Shown in pieces: positions 46,985 through 56,642 of a stretch of DNA of 64,000 nt. This stretch comes from Rosa chinensis. Taxonomy: Eukaryota > Streptophyta > Magnoliopsida > Rosales > Rosaceae. The stretch spans positions 87,334,398 to 87,398,397 of the forward strand of contig NC_037092.1 in NCBI RefSeq assembly GCF_002994745.2, read 5' to 3'. Each line of letters starts with the position of its first letter. The stretch's first letter is position 1. Made by a program: the position numbers and the translations under genes. The notes beneath the pieces are model-generated. The model did not search any database and was not told where the DNA came from. It saw only the letters and a program-made list of their open reading frames with translations.

Positions 46985-47180
46985 TCAAATGTTCACGTTA
47001 TTACGCGCATTTATCAAACTTTGAGTAATGCTATTTCTTATTGCTTCCATTTCTTGTGCACCGTGACCATGATATTCTTCTTGTACATCATCATCCATTT
47101 CTATCTCACCACTTGACCCATAAATCCCAAAAATCCATTCATTTGAGGGTATCCGGAATCTACAACATAATATTTTCCTG
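46985..47180 (-). pseudogene. Harbinger transposase C-terminal relic
   Basis: In the minus strand near 47180-47120 the reading YYVVDSGYPQMNGFLGF fits the (K)YYLVDSGYPN..GFLAPY motif containing the second catalytic Asp of HARBI1/PIF nucleases. After a frameshift, EMDDDVQEEYHGHGAQEMEA, IRNSITQSLI and a stop resemble the acidic tail and C-terminal helix of the family. The first and third catalytic residues are absent. Confidence 0.6.
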
Positions 47181-47487
47181 TAAAATAAAGAAATGTCAAA
47201 TTTTAACAAAACTTCATTCAAAGCATCATAAAATTTGATCTAAAAATAGATATACATGTTGAAATAGTAGTGCATGCAATGGTTTTTCTGGTCATACAAA
47301 ATTACAAATCATATTTAATCACAGTTAATTTAAGAAGACTATATTCCATAATCTTATTAATTCCTTGCAAAGCTCCATAAATCAGTGGAGCAAGAATGTA
47401 ATACAAAATTACATACGCAAAACAATCGGCAACTATAGTTATCAACTATAGATTATTAACACGAGAAGATCTCTGATAAGGGGGAAG

Positions 47488-47619
47488 CTAGTGCTTCGAT
47501 CTTCTTTCTGGCAATCCAACGAACAATTCAATGTCAACACCTGAACTTGGACTACTTTCAGTGCAGGCTAAGTTTTCTCTCTGCTCACTTACTGGTTGCC
47601 TTGGTTGCATAGCCTCACA
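47488..47619 (-). pseudogene. Captured MADS-box gene last exon (SOC1/AGL42-type)
   Basis: On the minus strand, after an AG at 47620-47621, the exon encodes CEAMQPRQPVSEQRENLACT, then ESSPSSGVDIELFVGLPERR and SKH before a TAG at 47488. The ending (V)(E/D).(E/Q)LF.GLPERR is the C-terminal motif of the SOC1/AGL42 group of MIKC MADS-box floral regulators. The motif is intact. The MADS domain and most of the K domain were not found in this element. Confidence 0.72.
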
Positions 47620-47831
47620 CTATACAAAAGAAATTAATCATGTTTTGAAATGTCTATTATTTGTAGAAATGCTTAACTTAGAAATGACTACATTTTAATG
47701 GTAATTAAATTGAGGAAAGGCACATACCCCTTGTTCACATGTGGTAAGCCAGTAATCACAAATACCATAAACGTACAATGTTACAATAAGAACTAGATGA
47801 ATGATGATGATAATAGAAAAAAAGGGTTTAC

Positions 47832-47873
47832 CTTCTCATTTAGCCTCTGATTTTCAGCTGTGAGGAGTCTTTC
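47832..47873 (-). pseudogene. Captured MADS-box 42-bp K-domain exon
   Basis: A minus-strand exon of exactly 42 bp, bordered by CAG and GTAAAC, encoding ERLLTAENQRLNEK. The 42-bp exon with the E(R/K).L..EN.RL.EK pattern is the characteristic exon between K-domain helices in MIKC MADS genes, one or two exons before the C-terminal exon at 47488-47619. Another candidate exon (ELEEMKTLTALTR, about 48039-48077) lies upstream on the same strand. Confidence 0.72.
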
Positions 47874-48489
47874 CTGAAGTCATTGAAAAGATAGGACGCA
47901 AGTTAAGTCAAAGCTAGAACAAGCATAACTTCTGTTGAATTCAGTATTACATATAGGCAAGGGCCTCTGTCATGCAATATTGCAACTTAAAAGGCTAATC
48001 AAGTATAACAGTGCTGTAATGCCCAACTTTCTGCCTAGTAAGTGCTGTCAAGGTTTTCATTTCTTCTAGTTCCTGCAATTTTCCGGCAAGTATATTGCTA
48101 CACTAATCAATTTTGGTCCTTAAATTCTGTTTAGCAGTTGATGTGGCAATTTCTTTTACTCAAAAACCTCATTTATTTCTAACAAGTAAGCTGTAAGCTG
48201 CTGCCACATATACTAAACACATTTTGGTGAGCCTAAATAAGAGAGCCTACATACACAGAGATTGGGGCATGCAGTCCTGCGAATTTAACAACTACGAAAA
48301 TAACAGCAAAGTTCACAACAATTAGAACAACAATTAGAACGAAGCAGAACTACGAATTTAACAAGAACTACAAAAATAACAATAATTATAACAACAATTA
48401 GAACGAAGCAGAGGGAGAGAGACTGACTTGCTTGATTCGAAAATTGCTTGATTGAGGCTTCAATTTCAGATGCAAGTGAGGCCGAGATG

Positions 48490-48970
48490 CGTTCTGTGAT
48501 TGGATGGGTTCTGTGAGAGGGAGATCGAACAGAGGGAGACCGAGCAGAGGAGATAGACCGAGCAGGGAGACCGACCGGAGACCGAGCGGAGGGAGATCGA
48601 CCGGAGACCGAGCAGAGGGAGATCGACCAGAGGAGAGCGGAGATCGACCAGAGATCGACCGGAGACCGAGCAGAGACCGAGCAGAGGAGATCGACCGGAT
48701 GGAGATGGGAGATCGACCGATGGAGATGGGAGATCGACCGGAGACCGAGCAAAGGGAGATCGACCGGAGACCGATGGGAGATCGAGCAGGGATTGGATGC
48801 GTTCTGTGATGGGTTATTTGAGAGAGATCGGATGGAGGGAGAAGGGAGATCGGATGGGATGCGTTCGAGCAGAGGGAGAAGGGAGATCGAGCAGAGGGGA
48901 GAGGGGAGATGGGAGATGGGAGAGAGCAGAGGGAGATGAGAGATGGGATCGAGTGAGAGATGGGATCGAG
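48490..48970 (+). repeat. Purine-rich tandem array (GAGATCGACCGGAGACCGAGC)
   Basis: Variable units of about 20-26 bp built from GGAGATCGACCGGAGACC and GAGCAGAGG repeat through this stretch. The opposite strand gives a Ser/Pro/Leu/Arg-rich 247-aa ORF (48285-49028), which is a consequence of the repeat and not a likely gene. Confidence 0.85.
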
Positions 48971-49202
48971 AGACTGATGGAGGGTGGGTGGCATCGGCTG
49001 TAATTGTTTCAGCCAACGGAGGATACAAAACGGGATTTTGGAAAATTCATTAATGAACAGTGTTACCGCTACAGTAACACTCCGAGCTTCTGGCTTTTAA
49101 AAGCTGGGGGGAGCCAGCTTCTGCTTTTCGCCATAAGCTGGGGCAGCTTTTTTTAAAGCCTGAAAATAAGCTGGCTTACCAAACGCCAGATGCTCTTGTG
49201 CT

Positions 49203-49360
49203 TTTAATAACACCTCCAGCTGCAACTCCAACATTGCTGAGTTTAGCTCTATCCACATTCAGCTTTACCATACCAATAGGAGAATCCCAGTGTTGCCAAT
49301 CATAGACTTGTTGGCTTCCACCTAACACAAACTCCAATGAAGCACTTCAAACTACATTCT
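49203..49360 (-). repeat. Duplicated block A' (unit 2), end, with RNase H-like remnant
   Basis: Colinear with 9999-10155. The minus strand reads WQHWDSPIGMVKLNVDRAKL then SNVGVAAGGVI, the same RNase H-like relic as in unit 1. Similarity to unit 1 ends near 49360. Confidence 0.8.
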
Positions 49361-49913
49361 CTAGGAGAAAACTAGGGAATTCAGAATTCTTCATCAAGTA
49401 TTTACTTACAGCAAGTAGCTGTAAAAGCAGTACTAACAATCCACACTTCTACAAACGCTTAAGGTTAATCAATAACCAGCAGGAATCAAAATCAAGGAAA
49501 AAAGAGGCCAAATTATGATTGGGAGGAGGAACCAATCACTTTGCACTCATTAATCTTGCACTAGAAATTCGATGAAAGAGAGAGATTCGTAGCACTTGTG
49601 GAAAATCAAATTACTTCAGAACTGCTTCGAAAGCAATCTGGTATTGTTCATTTGGATGCACCAGCCTCCATTACACACACAGCCATTCACAAATAGTTAT
49701 ATGGTTTGTAGTAAAAAAATGTGTTTACACAAGATTCTAATAGAAACTCATGTCTCCATTGCAGCTTTCATCTACTTACACACACATATACTAGTTCAAT
49801 GCCTTCTAAACAAACCCCAAATACAAATTAGGTTGCAGTAGAAATTGAAAATCTTGAACCATATTGAACATCAACTAGTAAAAACATGAGTGCAGTAAAA
49901 GTAAATAGCAATT
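49361..49913. other. Intergenic, no gene seen
   Basis: AT-rich sequence between the end of block A' and the stop codon of the 72-aa gene. No repeat, splice-consistent exon or domain was recognised; part is probably the 3' UTR of that minus-strand gene. Confidence 0.5.
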
Positions 49914-50227
49914 TCACCCCATTTTGGTGTTAACCCTTCCTTGATGATCTGGGCACAGAGAAAACGGAGGCAATCTCAGCACAGCTTCCTCTGTCTCAAT
50001 TGGGTCCGACCTCAGAATCTACCAAACACACAAAACCAATCCAGAAAATCAAAACCAAACCCTAAAAATCACACCTTTACCATTAACACTAAGAAACAGA
50101 GAGAAAAGATTACTGGGTCTTGAAGCACAGGTTTGCTGTCATCTTTGGCCGGAACGAATTGAGGCTTCGTGGGCGTCTTCTCTTTGTTGCTCGGCGCCAC
50201 TGCAACCCCTGACTCTGAAGCTTTCAT
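49914..50227 (-). CDS. 72-aa conserved plant protein, two exons
   Basis: Minus-strand gene too split for an ORF scan. Exon 1 is 50227-50114 (38 codons), intron 50113-50019 with GTAATC donor and GGTAG acceptor, exon 2 is 50018-49914 ending TGA; the phase is 0 at the junction. The product starts MKASESGVAVAPSNKEKTPT, has KPQFVPAKDDSKPVLQDP up to the splice site, then ILRSDPIETEEAVLRLPPFS. The KPQF.PAKDD(T/S)KP.LQDP.LRSDPIETEEAVLRLPPF pattern matches small unnamed proteins I remember from other plants; no function is known to me. It has no signal peptide or membrane segment, is highly charged and probably disordered. Its ATG lies 131 bp from the PPR start on the opposite strand, implying a shared bidirectional promoter. 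Confidence 0.78.
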
Positions 50228-50263
50228 TGTATCTGATAATTCTAAACAGTAAAGATGAGGGTT

Positions 50264-50274
50264 TATATATAAAA
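50264..50274 (+). promoter_or_regulatory. TATA box of the PPR gene
   Basis: TATATATAAAA lies about 85 bp before the PPR start codon and downstream of the divergent gene's ATG, followed by a CT-rich leader (TTCTTCTTCTTC). Confidence 0.55.
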
Positions 50275-50358
50275 GGGTTTAATTCTTCTTCTTCTTCAAC
50301 ACCAATACGACGTCGTTTGGTCGGTTGCAGATCGAACCCGGACGCATTTCGCTTTGCC

Positions 50359-52012
50359 ATGGTTTCCCGCCAAATTGAAGCCCTCATCCAACGGTCAAAA
50401 TCAGCGGCTCATCTTCTCCAACTCCACTCTCTGGTCCTCAAAACGGGCCTCGATCACAACCCAAAGTTCGTCTCTGACTATATAAACGCGGCCAGCTCGA
50501 TTTCAATCGGCTTTGCCAAACTAGTGTTTGGTTATGTACCAATGTCTCCTCCGCCGCTGTTTGCTTGGAATTCAATCATCAGGGCCTTTGCGAAGAGCCC
50601 AGCACCGATTGAATCGATCAACTTTTTCTTTGAGCTGCGTAGAATTGGGCTTAGACCCGACTACTTTACTTACCCTTTTGTTGTGAAAGCCTGCGGTCGA
50701 TGTAAGATGGTTGGAGTTGGTGGGTTGGTGCATTGTGTGATTATGAAAGGTGGTTTTGATTCGGATCGGTATATAGGGAATGCCCTTTTCAGAATGTATG
50801 CTGATTGCGGTGCGGTTGGGATTGCGAGGAAGGTGTTTGATGAAATGCCTGTGAGAGATGTGGTTTCTTGGAGCTCTTTGATTGCCGGATATGTTGCTTG
50901 GTATGAACATTTCAAACTTCTGTGGTTTTGTTTCGTGTAGATAGTTTCTGGTATGAGTACTAGTCATTATAATGATAGTTCATTATATATTTGTACAGTT
51001 CTTGAGCAATATTTGATGAGTTCTTGTTTGCATTACATACAAGTTTTGGCATCTGATTGATACTGTTAAACTAACTATATACTCGATCTTTTATAACAAG
51101 CCCTCTAGCAGAAATTAAGTTAAAGCATGGTACATTGTTATGAATGTTGTTTTTTGTGTTTGCAGCGACTACCCATTGGAAGCCTTAAGGGTGTTTCGAG
51201 AGATGAAGCTAGCTAATGAAAAACCAAACTCAGTCACTTTGGTAAGCTTGCTTTCTGCCTGTACCCATTTAAACAATATTGGCACCGGGAAGTCGATTCA
51301 TTGCTACGTTATCGTCCATCCCATAGAGATAGATGTTGCTCTGGGAACTGCTCTGATTGAGATGTATTCCAAGTGTGGGCATGTTGAGAAAGCCTTCCAT
51401 ATCTTCAATTCAATGAGTGAAAAGAATTTGCAGTCTTGGACTATTATGATTTGTGGTCTTGCCGATCATGGTCGTGGAAACGATGCTATCTTGTTGTTTT
51501 CTCGCATGGAACCAGCTGGATTGGTACCAGACAGCATGGCATTTTCTGCTATCTTGTCAGCCTGTAGCCACTTGGGCCTCCTTAATGAGGGTCGACAATT
51601 TTTCAATCAGATGGTGAGAACATATAATATTGAACCAACAATGGAACATTATGGATGCTTAGTAGATTTGCTTGGAAGAGCTGGTCTGATTGAAGAAGCT
51701 TATGAAGTTATCAAAAATATGCCAATGGAGCCTAATTCAGTAATACTGCGGAGTTTCTTGGGTGCCTGTAGGAACCACAATGTAGTTTTTCCTTTAGATG
51801 ATAAGTTCAGGAAAGTCCTTAAATCGGAGTCTCACCTTGGAGCAAACTATGTACTCGCAGCTAATGTATCTTCTTTCTCTGGTTGTTGGAGTGATGCTGC
51901 TGATCTGCGACTATCCATGAAACAGCAGGGTGTGGTAAAGGTTCCTGGGTGCAGTTGGGTGGAGGTGGGTGGTAGTTCATCTGGAGATATTATAAAAGAG
52001 ACCGTAAGGTAG
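50359..52012 (+). CDS. PLS-class pentatricopeptide-repeat protein (E-type), two exons
   Basis: Exons 50359-50900 and 51166-52012, joined in phase across a 265-bp GT-AG intron (GTATGA ... TTTGCAG), give 462 aa. The family binds organellar RNA in sequence-specific fashion for editing, splicing or stability, usually in mitochondria or plastids. Repeats are visible from about residue 65: LFAWNSIIRAFAKSPAP, FTYPFVVKACGRCKMVG, IGNALFRMYADCGAVGIARK, VVSWSSLIAGYVA, VTLVSLLSACTHLNNIGTG, LGTALIEMYSKCGHVEKAF, SWTIMICGLADHGRGNDAIL, MAFSAILSACSHLGLLNEGR and HYGCLVDLLGRAGLIEEAYE. An E-like tail (about 375-462) follows; no DYW domain. Targeting peptide not obvious. The intron falls inside a repeat. At 462 aa it is short for the class. 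The gene lies in duplication unit 2 and has no copy in unit 1. Confidence 0.88.
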
Positions 52013-52329
52013 TTACGGTTTAAAGAGAAGGGATGAACAAGAAGACAGCCAAGATTGACAAATGAATGTAGAAGAAAGCTGGATAGGGATTACTGTTCAA
52101 AAAGGTAACAGATTGTGAAACTGAGAGGGCATCTAAATTTGGCATTGGAAGGTCAGAAGTTCAACGAGTAAGCTGTAAGGATTTGGTGCTGTATCATTGC
52201 TTTTTTTAACAATGTATGGGAAGAGCCTGGAATATGTGTGCTTCAGGTTTGACATATTAACTAATTTTTCACCAGATGCCCATGTAAATTTCAGTTAGGA
52301 GTACAAATCTACAAGATCTTTTAGCAAAT
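52013..52329 (+). other. PPR 3' flank
   Basis: Likely 3' UTR and intergenic spacer after the PPR stop; no ORF or repeat recognised. Confidence 0.5.
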
Positions 52330-52870
52330 GATTGAGGACGCAAGGCCTGACGAGTGCAAGAAATGAGATTTGGAAATCCAGAAATTTGTTTCCTGTCTTC
52401 CATTTAACCATAAATTTTACTTCTAGTTGATTAAGCCCTCCAGATTCTAAACGCTCAATCACTGGCAAAGCTAGTCAGAAGTAATGGAAGGTCACACTAA
52501 TCTTATTGCAAAAAATTACTGACTGATTCTTCATCAACAAGTGGCCTATATGTCTCCTGTTCAGCACACGGACAAGTATGTTTGTCGTGCCTCACTCAGT
52601 GATATTTATTATGGCAGATGACTTGAGTTGAATAATGACCGTGTTTTCTTTGTATATCAGTCCTGATGGCTCTCTGGAACTCTTTCCAGGAATTGTAGGC
52701 TATTTTGTGCTACTATGATACCCTGACAGCATCCAAGCTTCTGCAACATTTGCTGGTAATTTTCCCTTTGACTTTTGGTGATTCCAATTCAATGGGCATT
52801 GTACTAGTATTTACCTTCTAATATCTTACCAACCTTCCTTGCATGGCCTTCTTTCTAGCTTAATAGATGT
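52330..52870 (+). pseudogene. Relic of the three-helix membrane-protein gene
   Basis: 52690-52870 aligns with copies 1 and 2: GGCTATTTTGTGCTACTATGA (compare GGTTATGTTGTTTACGATG), CATTTGCTGGTAATTTTCCC (compare CGTTTGCTGGTGATTTCGCC), an internal deletion after TTCAATGGG, and then TAATATCTTACCAACCTTCC with TGGCCTTCTTTCTAGCTTAA, which corresponds to the C-terminus and stop. The upstream words GAGATTTGGAAATC near 52365 match the upstream region of both intact copies. Frameshifts and the deletion remove most of the signature region. This shows a third ancestral tandem copy between the PPR gene and copy 2. Confidence 0.72.
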
Positions 52871-52945
52871 CTTTTATTCGATAATCGCTTCTCCTTAGTC
52901 TTTTCATTTCCATTTGATGGCTGTCTTTTTTATGGAAATTGAAGT

Positions 52946-54932
52946 GGAGAGAATGGTAGATATACTAAAATGATTGCCCTGCTTATAAGTTAGAATATTC
53001 ATAAAGGTATGGCCAAGTCTGTTTTACTTCCCAAAAAGCAGGATCTTAACCTGCAGAAAAGTAAAGAGAAAACAGGGAAGTTAAGAACTTGGGAGATGAA
53101 TTATGTTTTCAAAATCGAACTTCAACTTTGATACATTCTGGAGGGTATTTTATCAAATGTTACAATATTCTGCCCGACACAGATTCCACAAATGGGAAGA
53201 AAACTCATTTAAATAATTACTTCTTTTATTAATACCAGTCTTCAAAATTTTATTATTGTGGGAGATAGTTCCTTTAATTTAATTCACGTATGAAAATCCT
53301 AATACGGATCATGTAGATCTAGTAGATGATGCTACCTAGTAATCAAGTAAGAACAATACTTTGCATATTAGAGTGTATACTCTGGTTCATTCACATACAT
53401 ATGATCTAAGTATTCTTATTATTTTCTTTTCCTTTTTTCTTTTACAATATTTTTCCGCCATTTCTTAAGGCTGGAAAAAATATCCATTCTAGTTACATCA
53501 TGAATGAGCTGGGATGTGAGGCCTAATAAGATTTGGAAATCTCAGTAAATGCTTCTTGCTCATTTTTCCCCCAGTTGCAAACTATCATCTATCCACCTGA
53601 GAAAATTTCTAGCTATCAATACATTTAGGAAGCTCACAGTACCTCTAGAGCACAAAGTTGCTAATTACTTCATTTCAGGCATGATGGGTTCAGATAAATT
53701 GTACATTTTCAAGTTGCCTAACGTGAGCATTCATTTCTGGTGAATGACCAGCATTACATGAATCTGACTGTTCAATTTTGGTACTTTGCTAAATCTAGAT
53801 TTATTACCATGTGGTAATTTCAAGTTTCAAGCATGTGAAGCATCCCACTGGCTCCCCACCGAGAGTTTCTTGACACTGACACTATTATGCAATACCATAT
53901 TAATATATCGCTTCAGCATTCAGGGAGGGTTAAATTCATGAGTCTTCTGGTGAGTATCTCAGTCCGAGAAGGGTTACGTTCCAACTAGGTTGGTAATAAT
54001 TCTCTCTGTTATAAAATGGAGAATGGGACAAAAGTTACAACACTACAGTCAATTTATCCTGCTGACTAGTACCATATATGCCAAGTCCAGAAATTTCTCC
54101 AGAAACTTCTCCAGAAACATAAATACAAACAGAGTTAAGGACATATATATGGCCTTCTATTACTTGTAAGTCTTTCCATACACACTCACTCCACACAAGC
54201 TTCACTCTCTCTCTCTACACTAAACCACTTCCTCATGGCTTCAGCTTCCAGATCAAGTTCTTTGCTTTTCAATCTCCAAGATAACTGGCTCCTAATTGCT
54301 ATGACGACACTCATCTGTGTATTTGCAGGTTATGTTGTTTACGATGCTGTAATGGCCGCTATATCTGAGCTGCTGCAACGTTTGCTGGTGATTTCGCCTT
54401 TGCTTTTAGTGATTGTCGTTCATTGGCTCTCCACAGGCAGCCAGATCACCATTGGGATTCCAGGGTCTGAGCCTGAAGCTATCCACAGAGCTGGAGGATC
54501 ACCTTGGGGTGTGGCCTTTGTTTTAGTACTGCTTTTCTTTCTCATATCCTATCAGCCTTCTTTCCTTGGCCTTCTTTTCTAGGTCAATGTCTCTCTGTTC
54601 AGAAGGCAAGTATGAATAACATAATGTTGGCTTCTATCTGATAAGCTGAAATATTATGTAATTCCTATTACCATGCTTGTTAAATAGTCAGTAATTTATC
54701 TTTCAAGGAGTATGCGGAGTACTTTATAAATAGCAGGAGCTTACCATGAATAGTTACCTTACTTACCTAAGAGCTATTTTGTCAAATTTTAGTTTCAGCT
54801 TGATACTTCTTCAGCTAGGGAAACTAGGCAGTAGTAAAACACTTCTATAGTTTCAATATTTAGGAAGTACTATAAAACTTTAGAAACGTAGAACTTTTAT
54901 TGGAGGCTCTCTCTTTCATTATATAGAGTTTG
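52946..54932 (+). repeat. Duplicated block B' (unit 2)
   Basis: Colinear with 31115-33445 of unit 1 at high identity, including 1.3 kb upstream of the gene. It lacks the 325-bp insertion of unit 1 and has about 65 bp near 53610-53675 that unit 1 lacks. Similarity resumes after the MITEs, at 56643-56731. Confidence 0.88.
54235..54582 (+). CDS. Small three-helix membrane protein, copy 2
   Basis: A 115-aa intronless ORF, the unit-2 duplicate of 32708-33055. It starts MASASRSSSLLFNLQDNW and has the same three hydrophobic segments and the family signature EPEAIHRAGGSPWGV. All amino-acid differences from copy 1 are in the first ~48 residues (for example SENWLLIATT versus QDNWLLIAMT, and ATVSELLH versus AAISELLQ); the rest is identical. 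The strict conservation of the second half, while silent changes are present, suggests purifying selection on both copies. The function of the family is unknown to me; the location is presumably an endomembrane or plasma membrane. Three MITEs inserted 0.35 kb downstream are not shared with copy 1. Confidence 0.85.
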   Translation: MASASRSSSLLFNLQDNWLLIAMTTLICVFAGYVVYDAVMAAISELLQRLLVISPLLLVIVVHWLSTGSQITIGIPGSEPEAIHRAGGSPWGVAFVLVLLFFLISYQPSFLGLLF

Positions 54933-54935
54933 TTA

Positions 54936-55229
54936 GAGCAACTCCAACAGCTTCCCCATATTTTGATTTTTCTCTAATTTAGGGAAAAATGAGCATATTT
55001 TGCTCCAACAAATTCCCTATAATTATCCATATTTTAGAGAAATTGAGGAAAGAGAAAACCGAATTCCCTATACTTACAGCAATCTCTAAAATTTAAGGAA
55101 GAATATGGAGATTTTAGAGATTGCTGTAAAATAGAGAATCTGTTAGAGTCAGAGAAGAAAAAGATGCTAAAGTTTTGACTTTTGCTTCCCTATTATACAG
55201 AAATTATATGGAAGTTGTTGGAGTTGTTC
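54936..55229. mobile_element. Tourist-like MITE 1, 294 bp
   Basis: Termini GAGCAACTCCAACAGCTTCC and (complement) GAACAACTCCAACAACTTCC, flanked by TTA (54933-54935, 55230-55232). The empty site is in unit 1 at about 33455. The A/T-rich interior is itself partly palindromic. Confidence 0.85.
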
Positions 55230-55252
55230 TTACAATTTCTGGTGACCTTTAA

Positions 55253-56263
55253 GAGCAAGTCCACCGGTTGCTTCTTGACCGGTCACCAGCTAGGAAAAGC
55301 TGAGGTGGTGACCATGGACGAGAAAAACGCAGCTCCATCGGTAGCTTCTTGACCGGGCAAAATCCCGACTTTCTTGACCGAAGCCAAGAAAAAAGCCAAG
55401 GGCCTGACATTTTTCTTGCCCAGCCAAGTCAAAGAGTCAGCTCGGCCCAGCCCTGAACGTGGGTGATGTCAGCACCAAAAAGCATCACAATTTCTCGTCT
55501 AGAGCTGCAATCAAGTAAGAAGCGAAGCCTAGAAAACCGGAGAAGTGGCCGGCAGCGAGGAACAACAGAGACAGAAAGAACCCAGAAACACATTCATCAA
55601 AACTCGATCGAATTGAAAAACTAATTATACAGACGTGTAGAGCATGACGAGGGGATGAATTTCCATACCACAAGCAAGCAAATCGGAGACCGGAGTCGCC
55701 GGAAAACATCACAGAACCGCCGGAGCAGTCGTTGCTTCTCACCGTCGATTCTCCGTTTCCGTTCAGTGCATGGATGATCCAAGGGCAAGGGGTTGCTGGC
55801 GACGGCGAGACGAAGACGAGGGTGTCCGCGCGCCGCTGTGGAGTGGCCGGAGGTGCGATTTCCGGTCAGGTTGGGCTGCGTCTCAGGTCAGAGAGCACCG
55901 AGCTCTCTCTCTCGAATTTTCCTGTCTCCCACAGTTCACCACTTTAAATAGATGTCACAATGACGGCTAGGATCAATCGGTGGAAAAAGGTAGATGGCTA
56001 GGATCGCGCCACCTGTTTCTTATCTTTAAAAAAAAAAAAAAAATTTAAATTTTGATGGACAGTAAATTTAAACAGTGAAACCCACTGGTTAACCCTTGAA
56101 ATTACGTGAACAGTGAGTATGAATAGTAAAAAGTGAACAGTGTTGACAGGGCAAGAAAAACAACGGGTGTAAATTCATGTCCAGTGACAGTGAATAGTAA
56201 CTTGACTGGTCGAATTCTTGACTTCTCGACTTTTCTTTTTCTTAACTACGGATGAACTTGCTC
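55253..56263. mobile_element. Tourist/PIF-like non-autonomous element 2, 1011 bp
   Basis: Termini GAGCAAGTCCACCGGTTGCT and (complement) GAGCAAGTTCATCCGTAGTT, flanked by TAA (55250-55252, 56264-56266). The GC-rich interior (55480-55940) with GCCGG words may be captured promoter or leader sequence; overlapping ORFs of 66-85 aa show no domain. It also has repeated GTGAACAGTG / GTGAATAGTA words near 56100-56210. Confidence 0.82.
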
Positions 56264-56266
56264 TAA

Positions 56267-56639
56267 GAGCATCTTTAGCAGACTCTCTATTTTGGCTCCT
56301 TAGCTATTTTGGAGAGCATGTTTAGCTTTTGATATATTTTAGCAGCTGCACCAGACTCCTAAGTGGCTCTCCATTATAACTTTTAGCTATTTCGCTCCTA
56401 AATATAGAGAGCGAGATGAGGCTTTCTATAATTTAATACATTCCTTTCGAGTTATTTTATGTAATTGATAAATACATTTAAACTATTTAATCTTCACTTA
56501 AAAAATAATATAAATTTAAAACTAACTAAAATAGAGAGGACTGATACAGACGTATTTCTAAAGTGGCTAGCCAAAATAACTTTTTAGCTACTTTGGCTAA
56601 AATTTGACTCAAAAATGGCTAGCATTGCTAAAAATGCTC
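56267..56639. mobile_element. Tourist-like MITE 3, 373 bp
   Basis: Termini GAGCATCTTTAGCAGACTCT and (complement) GAGCATTTTTAGCAATGCTA, flanked by TAA (56264-56266, shared with element 2, and 56640-56642). Confidence 0.85.
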
Positions 56640-56642
56640 TAA

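Larger units (their letters stand above)
46577..49202 (-). mobile_element. PIF/Harbinger-like element carrying MADS-box exons, ~2.6 kb
   Basis: Left end GGCTATGTTTGGTATGGCTG preceded by TTA. The right end (complement) contains GGCGTTTGGTAAGCCAGCTT, so the ends share a GTTTGGTA core but are imperfect. Unit 1 shows the unoccupied site at about 9998. A transposase relic (minus strand, YYVVDSGYPQMNGFLG) supports the Harbinger assignment. It also holds MADS-box exons and a GA-rich tandem array. Exact ends and target duplication (TTA or CTTTTA) are uncertain by a few bases. Confidence 0.65.

Noticed and set aside
48285..49028. 247-aa Ser/Pro/Arg-rich ORF and its overlapping frames
   Set aside because: It arises from the GAGATCGACCGGAGACC tandem array; open frames exist on both strands in several frames, as expected for a repeat whose unit lacks stops.
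55485..55970. Overlapping 66-85-aa ORFs as a gene downstream of membrane-protein copy 2
   Set aside because: They lie wholly inside a 1-kb element with Tourist-type ends and TAA duplications and have no recognisable domain.
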